Assembly (NCBI GenBank): GCA_030490835.1 | Contig: CM059971.1 | Coordinates: 121,800,564-121,864,563 of the forward strand | Direction: 5' to 3' | Source of the DNA: Annona cherimola | Taxonomy: Eukaryota > Streptophyta > Magnoliopsida > Magnoliales > Annonaceae | Length of the DNA stretch: 64,000 nt | In this document: piece after piece, positions 1-8,571 of the stretch | Numbering within the stretch: the stretch's first letter is position 1 | Layout: every line of letters begins with the position of its first letter | Program-made: the position numbers and the translations under genes | The notes under the pieces: generated by a model | What the model saw: the letters and a program-made list of their open reading frames with translations, nothing else | Database searches by the model: none | Told to the model about the DNA's origin: nothing

Positions 1-178
1 AAGTTTCGTTTTTTGCATTTTAAACCCTCCGCCCTAACGTCGTCTGCTGCGCACCGTCTGGCCGTCCCATTGTGCACGTGGTTTTTTTAAAATGACGTAA
101 ATGACACTGGTTGAGATGCTTTTAAGATGGAAAGGGGAAAGGCTGAACTTTTGGAGGAGGCACGACGTTCTGGTCGTG
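1..178 (+). repeat. Left terminal inverted repeat of the Pack-MULE
   Basis: It pairs with 896-1070 in inverted orientation. By eye the arms differ at scattered single bases plus a more divergent patch near their inner ends. The true outer end lies left of the window. Confidence 0.85.
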
Positions 179-186
179 ATCCGTGA

Positions 187-921
187 GGCGGGCAAGACGG
201 CCTCCTCGATGCCATCGGCACCATCAATTTCTGCCACAGCCGTGACGTCTACCACCGGGACCTCATGCCCAAGAACATCCTCCTCGACGAGGACGACAAC
301 CTGAAGATCAGCGATTTCGGGCTCAGCGCCCTCTGGGAATCCAGGAAGCAAGACGGCCTCCTGCACACCACCTGCGGCACGCCAACCTACGTGGCGCCGA
401 AGGTCATCAGCCAGAAAGGCTACAACGGCGCGAAAGCTGACATCTGGTCTTGTGGGATCGTTCTCTTCGTTTTGCTGGCTGGATTTCTCCCCTTCCAGGA
501 CTCCAATCTCATGGAGATGTACAAGAAGATCAGGAAAGGCGAGTTCAAGTGTCCCAATTGGTTCCCGCCAGAGGTACGGAAGCTTTTGGCACGGGTGTTA
601 GACTCGAATCCTCACGCACGCGTCTCCATTTCCAAGATAAAGGAAATTTCATGGTTTAGAAAGGAGTACAAACCAGTGGCACCGCCACTAAAGTACGAGG
701 AGGTGCAAGATGGAGCTAGAGAGGTGGATGTGGCCTTCAGGTCCGACATCATCGACGAGCTGGACTCGGTCGGCTCTCCAAGTGGCATGAGGCCAACCAG
801 CATGAATGCCTTCAACATCATATCGCTGTCGAGCGCGTTCAACCTATCGGGGCTTTTCCAAGGGGAGGAGCGCAAGAAGGCGCAGACTCTGTTCACGACT
901 AGAACGTCGTGCCTCTTTTAA
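187..921 (+). pseudogene. Captured C-terminal part of a CBL-interacting protein kinase
   Basis: An open frame runs from just after a stop at 184-186 to the TAA at 919-921; the first ATG is at 265. It begins in the kinase catalytic loop (CHSRDVYHRDL) and continues through DFG, the activation segment, the C-lobe (DIWSCGIVLFVLLAGFLPF) and into the NAF/FISL segment (MNAFNIISLSSAFNLSG) that binds CBL calcium sensors. The whole N-lobe, including the glycine loop and ATP-binding lysine, is missing. Conserved residues are changed: the catalytic-loop DLKPEN reads DLMPKN and the APE motif reads APK. The last residues come from the terminal repeat. It cannot be an active kinase. If transcribed it could give a peptide with a CBL-docking motif or an antisense/small RNA source, but that is inference. 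Confidence 0.85.
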
Positions 922-1070
922 AAGTCCAATCTTCTCTCTTTTCATCTTAAAAGCATCTCAATCAGTGTCATTTACGTCATTTTAAAAAAACCACGTGCAC
1001 AATGGGACGGCCAGACGATGCGCAGCAGATGGCGTTAAGGCGGAGGGTTTAAAATGCAAAAAACGAAACT
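896..1070 (-). repeat. Right terminal inverted repeat of the Pack-MULE
   Basis: Reverse complement of 1-178 with few differences. The captured reading frame terminates inside its inner edge. Confidence 0.85.
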
Positions 1071-1289
1071 TATCAGGATCTAAAATGCTAATACGCAAAC
1101 GTCGGGGTCTAAAATGCTATTTTGCATACTTAGAGGGGGTATGGCGCAAATACCCCGCACGACATGTAAGTAATACCCGTATGATTTTCACTGATGCGAT
1201 TTTTAGCAATGTGTTGTGCAGTCAATTCTAACTTCGGATAAATGGCCCAGCGCGCATAAGAGGAGAGAAACATTCACATAATTTGGATT

Positions 1290-1612
1290 TACGGAGATAT
1301 GAGAAGTGTTTGTTTATATCTAAAAAATTTTCATCCTTATAATTATCTTATTTTTTAATTATTTCATTACTTTTTCTTATATAAATTATCTTACTTTTTA
1401 ATTATTTCTACAAAACTATTCGTGCATCTAACTTATTTGTTCTAACTTTATTCTTTTTACCCTTCACTATTACCCATGTCATTTTCTTTAATATAAAAAT
1501 TTTTACACCAAAATTTTTTTATCCTTCATCGTTACCTATATCATTTTCTTCCATTTGAAAAATTTTACACTAGAAATTTTCATCTTTTATAATTTTCCAA
1601 ACACATCCGTGG
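1290..1612. mobile_element. Degenerate Tourist-like MITE
   Basis: The segment runs from GTGTTTGTTTATATC near 1308 to TTTTCCAAACACATCC near 1607. Its internal phrases (ACAACTATC-type, CATCTAACTTATTTG, TTCACTATTACCCATGTC) resemble the clear family members at 19130 and 62215. The inside is partly duplicated and no target duplication is clear. Confidence 0.45.
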
Positions 1613-2584
1613 GAAGAGAGTTCTGATAAAAAAAAAAAAGAGAATAAATGGTAATCAAGTCAACGCATTTTGCATACGAAAAGGTTAGATAAGCTTTTCA
1701 GGAATCGGATGGGGAGTACGAAAGAGTGTCGGTGTATTATTAGAAATTGGAAAAATAGAAAATATATATTTGTAGACCCTCCAAATTCATGACATCTATG
1801 ATTCGCTTGAATGAAGTGCTTTATCTGTTAAAGATTGAGATTAGATGGAAATGGGACAAGGATGAGGTAAAAATCCTATTTAGAAAATATATATTTTTCT
1901 CATTTACAATACACGGTGATCAATTTTTCATATTTTCATGCAAAATTTCCCATTACTAATATACTTTTTCGAATTCTCCCATATCCAACAATACTCTTTC
2001 ATCCAATTTCTTATCTCATTAGTATCCTATTGCGCCATACTGAATTGGCGTGTTTGAGCCCTCAAGTCATTTTCTAGATGGAAGCAAGTACGGCGCCATT
2101 AGCTTTGGAACGTGGGTTGGAAATAAATTTCTAAAAAATATTAATTTTCAACGATTGATTTGATAGCTACATTCCATAACAACCATATTTTCTTATCTAA
2201 TCAACTTTATTTACCATGAAAGTATCAATTTAATTTCTCGTTTTCTCTCCAGGGAAATTGTGGAAGTAGGCCAGGCCTGCGCCTGCCTACTAAATTCCCA
2301 AACGGCTTCCTAAGCAAGCTCCGGACATAATTGCAAAAACCAGGCATGCCAAATTAATGTGAGATGTAGGGAGCAAAACAACGAGATAATTTGTAAATAT
2401 ATAAATTATAACGATTATTTCCTATCTATTGAAATTTTATTCGGTTTATTGCTCGTTCGTCCCTCAGCAATGTATTACATTTTCATTTATCCACGTAGCT
2501 TAATTTGATAATGGATATGCATGCAGTTGCTTGTGTTTGAATGATACTAGTTTCAGTAGTCAGAAGAAGCAGAGATATACAAAC
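1613..2584. other. Intergenic or intronic AT-rich stretch, nothing recognised
   Basis: No coding frame resembles a known family. If the laccase at 2585-3000 continues leftward, this would be part of its second intron. No laccase exon 3 homology is visible here on the minus strand. Confidence 0.4.
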
Positions 2585-3000
2585 CAGTGAATGGTGGTGT
2601 TGTACTGAACATTGTTGGTGACCTTGATTTCCACCTCATCTCCCTCGTTCACAGCAATGGTCGGTCCTGGGAACTGCCCATTTACAGTCAGAACTGCCTT
2701 TTCCCTGCATAAACGTGTGATATTCTTCCACTCAATCTGCAGAAGAAATAGAAAACTTAGATATATAAAAAGACAGTTAATTAACTTCGAAAGGCATGTT
2801 ATGTACATGCAAATGACGGCTGATGCATGTATAACCCTCGGAAGAGAGATGAAGTGCAAAGACATACCTACCGTGAAATGATAGCTTCTTTTGGTTGGTG
2901 AAGAAGTGGATTGTGAAGGGAGTCTGATTTGATGTGAGAATCCGGCAAATGAGCAGTTGAAGAGAAACACGATCAGAGCTGCATGACAGCATCTCTCCAT
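2585..3000 (-). pseudogene. Laccase 5' end: exons 1 and 2 only
   Basis: Exon 1 is 3000-2872 (ATG at 3000-2998, 43 codons): a hydrophobic signal peptide ([13 protein letters not shown]) followed by a short linker. A GT intron leads to exon 2 at 2736-2585, 152 nt, encoding the start of the first cupredoxin domain ([36 protein letters not shown]), ending inside the Trp codon of the IHWHG copper ligand motif at a GT donor. Phases agree. Laccases are secreted multicopper oxidases acting on monolignols in the cell wall. No exon 3-6 follows within the window, so either the gene is truncated or intron 2 exceeds 2.5 kb and contains the Pack-MULE. The reading frame itself is undamaged. Confidence 0.8.
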
Positions 3001-3205
3001 TCTAGCTAGGTCGCTCGCAAGCCTTCAGTTGATCGAGACGTCCTCGGTTTCAAGTTGTAAAATTAAGGCACAGGAGGAAGTATCCATGTATATACTATAC
3101 GTACTATATGTAAGATTGCTTCTCATGGAAATCGGAAGATGCGTGGTCACCGGTTGGCACAGCTGTTACGGTGGCTGGAACTCGTGTAGCATGCTTGAAA
3201 TATTC
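3001..3205 (-). repeat. Upstream region of laccase copy 1, duplicated at 4255-4530
   Basis: Phrases shared in order with 4255-4530 include CTCGCAAGCCTTCA, GGTTTCAAGTTGTAAAA, a CATGGAAAT-type block and GGTGGCTGGAACTCGTGTA. This shows that promoter and first exon were duplicated together. Short TATA-like runs (tatactatacgtactatatg, 3092-3111) sit about 90-110 bp upstream of the ATG. Confidence 0.75.
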
Positions 3206-3668
3206 ATTAAAAAAATTAGCATATGTAGCAACAAAATGCGCTACATATAATATAAGAAACAAACATTTTACTATCACGTGGCTACATACATAATTGGCGG
3301 CAAAAACCTATGTGCACTGCCTAAGTGCAGGTACGAGCACGATGAGGTTATGAATTAGCTATATATATGCATAATCCATATACATATACAGTAATTTTTT
3401 ATTTTCTATATAAAAATTATCGCATAAAGTGTTTCTGGTTATAGAGATTTATGTCTATTAGTCACTATTCTCGTCATCAAACATTTCTATTACTCACTGC
3501 AATATGGGTTGACTCAACCCGACCCAACTTTTTTTTTTTTAAGCAACAACCCGACCCAACATGGAGTTTGGGTAAATAAAATTTTTTTGGTTAATTCGTA
3601 GAAGAGAAATAGAATGGAGACGTACGTCGCGAACCTTCACATGAATGCTTTTTTTTTTTTTTTTTTTT
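3206..3668. other. AT-rich spacer between the two laccase fragments
   Basis: It contains simple A/T runs and a local repeat of the phrase AACCCGACCCAAC (3517-3559). No gene is recognised. A poly-T tract ends it at 3668. Confidence 0.4.
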
Positions 3669-4107
3669 GAGATTTTTGCATATGTGTCGGTAAAGTTTAC
3701 TAATATTTTATTCATGTTCTTATGTTTGCAAAAATTACAAATATATTCACAAAGTTTACATAAATTATAAGCATATCTCTTTTGTTATAATGTCATTAAA
3801 TTTTTTGTAGAATGACGATAATGTCTTTTAAACCAAGTAAAATACACTTGTAATTTTTACAAATATTGTTAGCATAAAAATAAAAATTAATAATATAGGT
3901 GAAAATATATAAAATAATAAAATAGCAAATACGTCTACAATTGTTGGAAACATTACAATTGTATTACTTGGTTATTTTACAATAAAATCTAATGATACCC
4001 TGATGGAAGGAACATACAATTTTACACAAACCTTATAGACATATTTGCAATTTGGACAAACTTAAGAACATTGTCAATAAAACTTTATAGGCATATACAA
4101 GAATCTT
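3669..4107. mobile_element. Mutator-type MITE inserted in laccase copy 2
   Basis: The ends form inverted repeats of roughly 90 bp: 3669-3760 (GAGATTTTTGCATATGTGTC and onward) against the reverse complement of 4016-4107 (AAGATTCTTGTATATGCC and onward). The element is flanked on both sides by poly-T, consistent with a 9-bp or longer duplication of a T-tract target. No coding capacity. Confidence 0.65.
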
Positions 4108-4121
4108 TTTTTTTTTTTTGG

Positions 4122-4254
4122 ACAATAAATGAAAGCTTTGTTTTGGTTGGTGAAGGAGTGGATTGTGGGGGAGTCTGATTTGAAGTGAGTCCCCGGCGAA
4201 TGAGCAGATGAAGAAAGGCATGAAAATGGGTACTGCATGAATGCAACACTCCAT
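4122..4254 (-). pseudogene. Second laccase exon 1 remnant
   Basis: ATG at 4254-4252. About 41 codons encode a signal peptide (VPIFMPFFICSFAG) and linker clearly homologous to the exon at 3000-2872: shared SFAG, QIRLP and SFH/SYHF positions. Homology stops right at the end of the exon, where the poly-T and MITE begin, and no exon 2 follows. Its upstream region is also duplicated (4255-4530). This copy is dead as a laccase; a tandem duplication followed by MITE insertion and deletion explains it. Confidence 0.75.
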
Positions 4255-4530
4255 TCTAGCTAGCTAGCTCGCAAGCCTTCAATTTGATCGGGATGTCCTT
4301 GGTTTCGAGTTGTAAAAGGCACAGTCATTGGTTTCAAGTTGTAAAAGGCACAGAAGGCAAATATGCATGTATGCATATTATATGCCGCCTCCTCGACGAC
4401 CCACCGTTTATTTAATATCAAACGTAAGACTGCCTCTAATGGAAATTGGAAGATTCATGGTCACCAGTTGGCAGCTGGTACGGTGGCTGGAACTCGTGTA
4501 ACGTGCTTGAAATATTCACTACGATAAAAT
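4255..4530 (-). repeat. Upstream region of laccase copy 2 (duplicate of 3001-3205)
   Basis: Same order of shared phrases as 3001-3205, with an extra small internal duplication here: GGTTTCGAGTTGTAAAAGGC at 4301-4320 is repeated as GGTTTCAAGTTGTAAAAGGC at 4331-4350. Confidence 0.7.
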
Positions 4531-5189
4531 CAATATACGCGTACGCACAGCTTAAATCATGAGAAAATTTTAAAAAACATGCAAGGAGCAACAAAAAATC
4601 AAGCTCTGGAAACGAATTAAGATGGTGCATGCACTGTCCCTATGGCTGCCATGAATGCACGACACCTGCTGCCCTCCACTCTCTACTTTGAAATTTGCGC
4701 AAGTAGCTTTGTGTGGATACTGGCCAGCCATGCACTGTGGTACAAGGAGAGTCTGCAGTATTACTCACGCAAGATTGCCTAAGCCCTCTCTTTACTCTCC
4801 TTAATTCTCCTTTACCTACTCGGCCGTTTTTTCCTTAAAGAATCTAACTTTCTTCCGCTGTTTACTTTTCAAGGAAGGAAAACAACCAAGTCTCTCCTTT
4901 TTATGATTTTCTCCATGGCGATCATGAGCTTCATAGGTACAAAAAAAAGGACTTTGTAACAGTTTAATCTCAAGAACAATATTTTCATATTAAATTTAGG
5001 TCCGGATGTTATTTCTTAAGATCCATTGTAATGTCATCATGTACTTAAGTATTATAATGCAAAAATAATAATGATAAAAAACAAAATAAGCTGCAAAATA
5101 AAAGCATTCTCCGTACAACTTACAGATTAGGCCATCATGCACGGCTGCTGCATTCTCTATGGGACAACAAACATAATCGAAATGAGTAA
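4531..5189. other. Intergenic stretch, nothing recognised
   Basis: Unstructured AT-rich sequence with no gene. The 5' truncation point of the LINE that follows must lie in its last part but cannot be fixed. Confidence 0.35.
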
Positions 5190-6008
5190 AACGAGGATGC
5201 CTCCCACATATTCACTGGTTGTCAGCATACTCGGGACATTTGCTTGAAAGTTGTTAATGTTTCCACCCCTTGGGACACGGTCCAAGATATTTTCAGAGTT
5301 CTTGTGTCAAAGAACAGATTGGAGATCCTGGCTTTTTTTATCACCTACTGCTGGCGGGTATGGTACTTGCGCAACAAGCTCAGGGAAGAGATGTCTCAAC
5401 CGCTTTTTTCTAATGTCATCGAATGGTGTAGGGACTACCTCGAGCAACATCGAAGGGCAAAAATTCTCATTCTGGAAGGGGCGATTGACCGGCCTCTTGC
5501 GGTCAGATGGTCCAAACCTCCAGCGGGAACTCTGAAGATGAATGTGGATGCACGGAAACATGATGATCATCATGCCATGGGCTTTGCGGCTGTTGTCAGA
5601 GATTCTGAAGGCAGATTCATTGCAGCTAGGGGCTGGAGACGAAGGGGTATTTTGAGTCCACTGTGTATGGAGGCGACTGCTTTCTTATTGGGACTCAAAT
5701 GGGCTCTTCACCTCTCTTTTGGGAAAGTTCAGTTTGAAACTGACTCTCTCCTCCTACTCAACTACCTATTGGATGACAAGCACATTCTTTCACCCGCGGG
5801 GGTTCTTATTGATGAGATTAAGTCTCTCTTGTTTGCTACCCAACATTTCTCAGCCCAACACGTGCTTAGACAAGGAAACATGGTGGCTCATTCCTTAGCA
5901 GATTTTGTATCTTTCTCTTTTTTGGATACACAAGTGTGGTGGGATAACCCTCCTCAAATTATTTTGGAAAAATTATGTACAGACAATTTTTTGGCAATGA
6001 ATTGCTAG
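5190..6008 (+). pseudogene. LINE ORF2 C-terminus: zinc-knuckle remnant plus RNase H domain
   Basis: The frame is open from 5190 (stop TAA at 5187-5189) to TAG at 6006-6008. Its start holds the end of the reverse-transcriptase-associated zinc region (EDASHIFTGCQHTRDIC), followed by a linker and an RVT_3-type RNase H domain. Acidic catalytic positions are visible: Asp in KMNVDA (5547-5549), Glu in CMEATAFLLG, Asp in FETDS, and the late RQGNMVAHSLADF motif. Reverse transcriptase and endonuclease domains are missing, so it is not autonomous. The RNase H part has no frameshift or stop, which suggests a young insertion. No upstream host promoter or ATG is evident. Confidence 0.8.
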
Positions 6009-6112
6009 GATCTCCTTATCTCTTCCTTCCCTCATATCGGGGGGGAGGGGATAGGGTGTTTCTTTTTCATCAAAAAAAAATAAAAATAAGTGAAAAATAA
6101 ATAAATAAATAA
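5190..6112 (+). mobile_element. 5'-truncated LINE (L1-type) with A-rich tail
   Basis: The sequence carries the C-terminal coding end of a plant LINE, a short 3' UTR and an A-rich tail (TCAAAAAAAAATAAAAATAAG and AATAAATAAATAAAT, 6068-6112). Loss of the 5' part is the usual result of incomplete target-primed reverse transcription. No convincing target-site duplication was found. Confidence 0.8.
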
Positions 6113-6392
6113 AACTCGCCTGTCCTCGTGCATTTTCATGTCATTGGAGATGCAAACAACTCTGCACATTCATCTAATTGTCCCAATTTTTAGTTTACTT
6201 AATCCATCTATTAATCCCATCATAATAAACTTCATCAATTTCAGCTTAACTGAGCCGTGAGTTAGCTATTTTTCACATTTCATAGGGTTGCCTATCTAAA
6301 TCTAGTCATAATGATCTCACGAATTAGACCTTCTCATAGATTAGAACATAAAAAAAAATATATAAAGTTTTGACTATAAATCAAAGTTAAGT

Positions 6393-6664
6393 GCATTTTG
6401 AAAGTGATAAAACTTTTGGATGAAAAAATTTTGTGTGAAAGTTATTAAATTGATAAAAAATGATGTGATATGAAGAAGATAATGATGAAAAGTAAAAAGA
6501 ATAAAGTTAAAATAAATACGTCAGTTATGTGGACAGTTGTATAAAAATGATTAAAAAAGTAGAGTAGTTGTATAGAAAAATATAAAAAAATAATTCAAAA
6601 ATAAAATAATTATAAAGAGTGAAAAGTTTTAGCTTAATATTTTTTTCTTCGTTCAAAAACACCC
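6393..6664. mobile_element. Tourist-like MITE, degenerate
   Basis: It runs from AAGTGATAAAACTTTTGG to CAAAAACACCCT with the family's internal phrases (GATGTGATATGAAGAAGATAATG, AAAGTTAAAATAAATA). It is inverted relative to the copies at 19130 and 62215. The left end has lost the GGGTGTGTTTGG terminus. Confidence 0.5.
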
Positions 6665-6944
6665 TAAAAATCAAAATATACAAAAGAAATGAAACGTCCT
6701 TGCTTTGGACGCCCACGTGAAATTCTGGACCCGGTGGCCCGTCGGCGCTGGTCGTCAGGTAGCCCTCCTCGGGACCTCTCCTGTACTGGGCCAAGCCGAA
6801 AAATAGGCCATATTTTACTTCATAATTTCTGGTTTGAGTTGCAGTGGCTGGGTAGTCGCTGTCTAGATGCATGCGTGCATGACATTCGAGGATCGAATAA
6901 CCTATAACCCTCGAATCCGTGTGAATCAGTGTTATTAAAACCGG

Positions 6945-7090
6945 ACCGGACCGGCCGGTTCGACCGGGAACCGGTCCCCAATCCGGTTCGATAGTATACG
7001 GTTCGGTTCAATTTAAATAAACCGTAAAAACCGTCGAACCGGCGGTTGGACCGCATAATACGGTCGGACCGGTTCGACCGGTTCGTTCGA
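6945..7090 (+). repeat. Left subterminal ACCGG/CCGGTTCG motif cluster of the hAT element
   Basis: Many ACCGG, CCGGTTCG and GGTTCGACCGG motifs occur in both orientations just inside the left end, mirrored by 11680-11755. In hAT elements such subterminal repeats bind the transposase; here that role is inferred from position and density. Confidence 0.8.
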
Positions 7091-8571
7091 AAAATAAAAT
7101 AAAACCAAAAAGGGCACAAGGGCAATCGCACGAGACGACAGAAGGTCAGAAGCACAGAAGTTCGATCCTCTTCCCAAATTCAAAAATCGCCTCAGATCTC
7201 GAATCTCCGTTTCTTACAGTCGCAGCAGCTTGCGTCTTCTCGTCCGGCCGGCCATCTGCAGCAAGGCAGCTTCATCCCGCCGTGAGCGTGACGCCGTGAG
7301 CAGGGATCAGCTTCTTCTTCGTTTTAGGCGTTCAGATCCACCGGTTTCAGCTTCTCCATTCTGTTTCCTCTTCCCGGCAGCTCCACCGGTTTCAGCCTCT
7401 TCATCCCGTAGATCGCGTCTAGCAGCAACATGATGCCGTGAGCAGGGATCAACAGCATCGTCTGGCAAGGCAGCTCCGCGCGATTCTAGTGACCAACGGC
7501 ATCATCCGGCACGGCAGAATCTTGCAGTCTTGCAGTCTTGTGCCGACCAACACTCTTGCAGTCTTGTCTCTCATTCCAGCGACGTTGTTGACTCGCCTTG
7601 TGGGTAATGCAGAATACATCATCCTGATTTCCTGTGGCTTGGTGTGTTGATGATAACGGCGTGCGTATTATTATTTATATGGCAGTATGGATTGATGATC
7701 CTGAAGCTAAGTGATCGATGCTTTTCCTCTAAAATTCAGCTTTAGTGATAATGGCTCATGTGCAGCCAACGTGCATGACCCATTCGCATGAGAATGGGCA
7801 GGATTTTAGTAGTTCAAAGCAAGTGAAAACTGGAAACTAGGCTAGATGCGGTAGAGCCCCCTGCTAACCTGCTGGGATCAAACAATGCAAAAGATGATCG
7901 CTTCTCCTTTGTGTCTTATTAAGCCTCATTCCCATTTGCTGTTATTTAATAAAATTTGACTTTCAACCATCTTTAAATGACGACAACTCCAGGTATTTCG
8001 TATTCATTTTTCATGCAATTGGCAAGTCCTTGGGCCTGATTAGTTAAATGAAAAGGGAGAAAGGGGATATTGATCTTAATTCTCTTAATTAGAGAAAAGA
8101 GATATGTTTTTACACCGTCAAGAAAGAAAAAATAGAAGAGCGTTTTCATGCTGTTGTGGCCTTGTGGGTAATGCAGCTAATGCTTTGATAATATTGCGAT
8201 TTCATTTTGTTGTTTGAAGCTACTAATTCTATGAATCTATTCCAATTTTCTCTTCTTATTCTCTCTTCGTCTTCGTAAGCAGATCATTTGGATATCAGAA
8301 TGAAAACGTATTAGTGATTTTTATTAATGAATGCAATTATTTGGTTAAAATTTGAACTTTGAAATTTAATATTCTCCATTGAAAAATATTATTTGTTTGG
8401 CCATAACTAAATGAATTAAGTTAGTTTGCTTGATTTATTGTTGACTGTTTACCATTGATTGTTCGTATGCTGATACTGAATAATTATTTTGATTGTCTAA
8501 TTGTGAAAATGTTGTTAGTTGCATGATAAATAAATTTTTTTGGTATTATTTTAGGTAATTATTTAATCATC
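7091..8571 (+). other. 5' leader region of the hAT transposase gene
   Basis: It lies between the left subterminal repeats and the ATG. It contains a GC-rich patch (7200-7450) with a repeated CCACCGGTTTCAGC phrase and then AT-rich sequence ending in a splice-acceptor-like TTGGTATTATTTTAGG (8539-8554) about 17 bp before the ATG. A leader intron is plausible but unproven. Confidence 0.45.

Larger units (their letters stand above)
1..1130. mobile_element. Pack-MULE (Mutator-like element with captured kinase fragment), left end cut by window edge
   Basis: Bases 1-178 and 896-1070 are near-identical inverted repeats of about 175 bp, both starting at the outer side with AAGTTTCGTTTTTTGCATTT and both carrying the inner motif GAGGCACGACGTTCT. 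Long terminal inverted repeats around a fragment of a host gene are the mark of a Pack-MULE. The right arm seems to continue past 1070 through further TCTAAAATGC motifs to about 1130, so the left arm probably starts before base 1 and the target duplication cannot be seen. No transposase is present, so the element is non-autonomous. The cargo is a CIPK kinase fragment that is markedly more GC-rich than the flanks. Confidence 0.85.

Noticed and set aside
2560..3000. 146-aa minus-strand frame as one secreted protein
   Set aside because: It reads straight through a GT-AG intron (2871-2737); the two laccase exons are only the outer parts.
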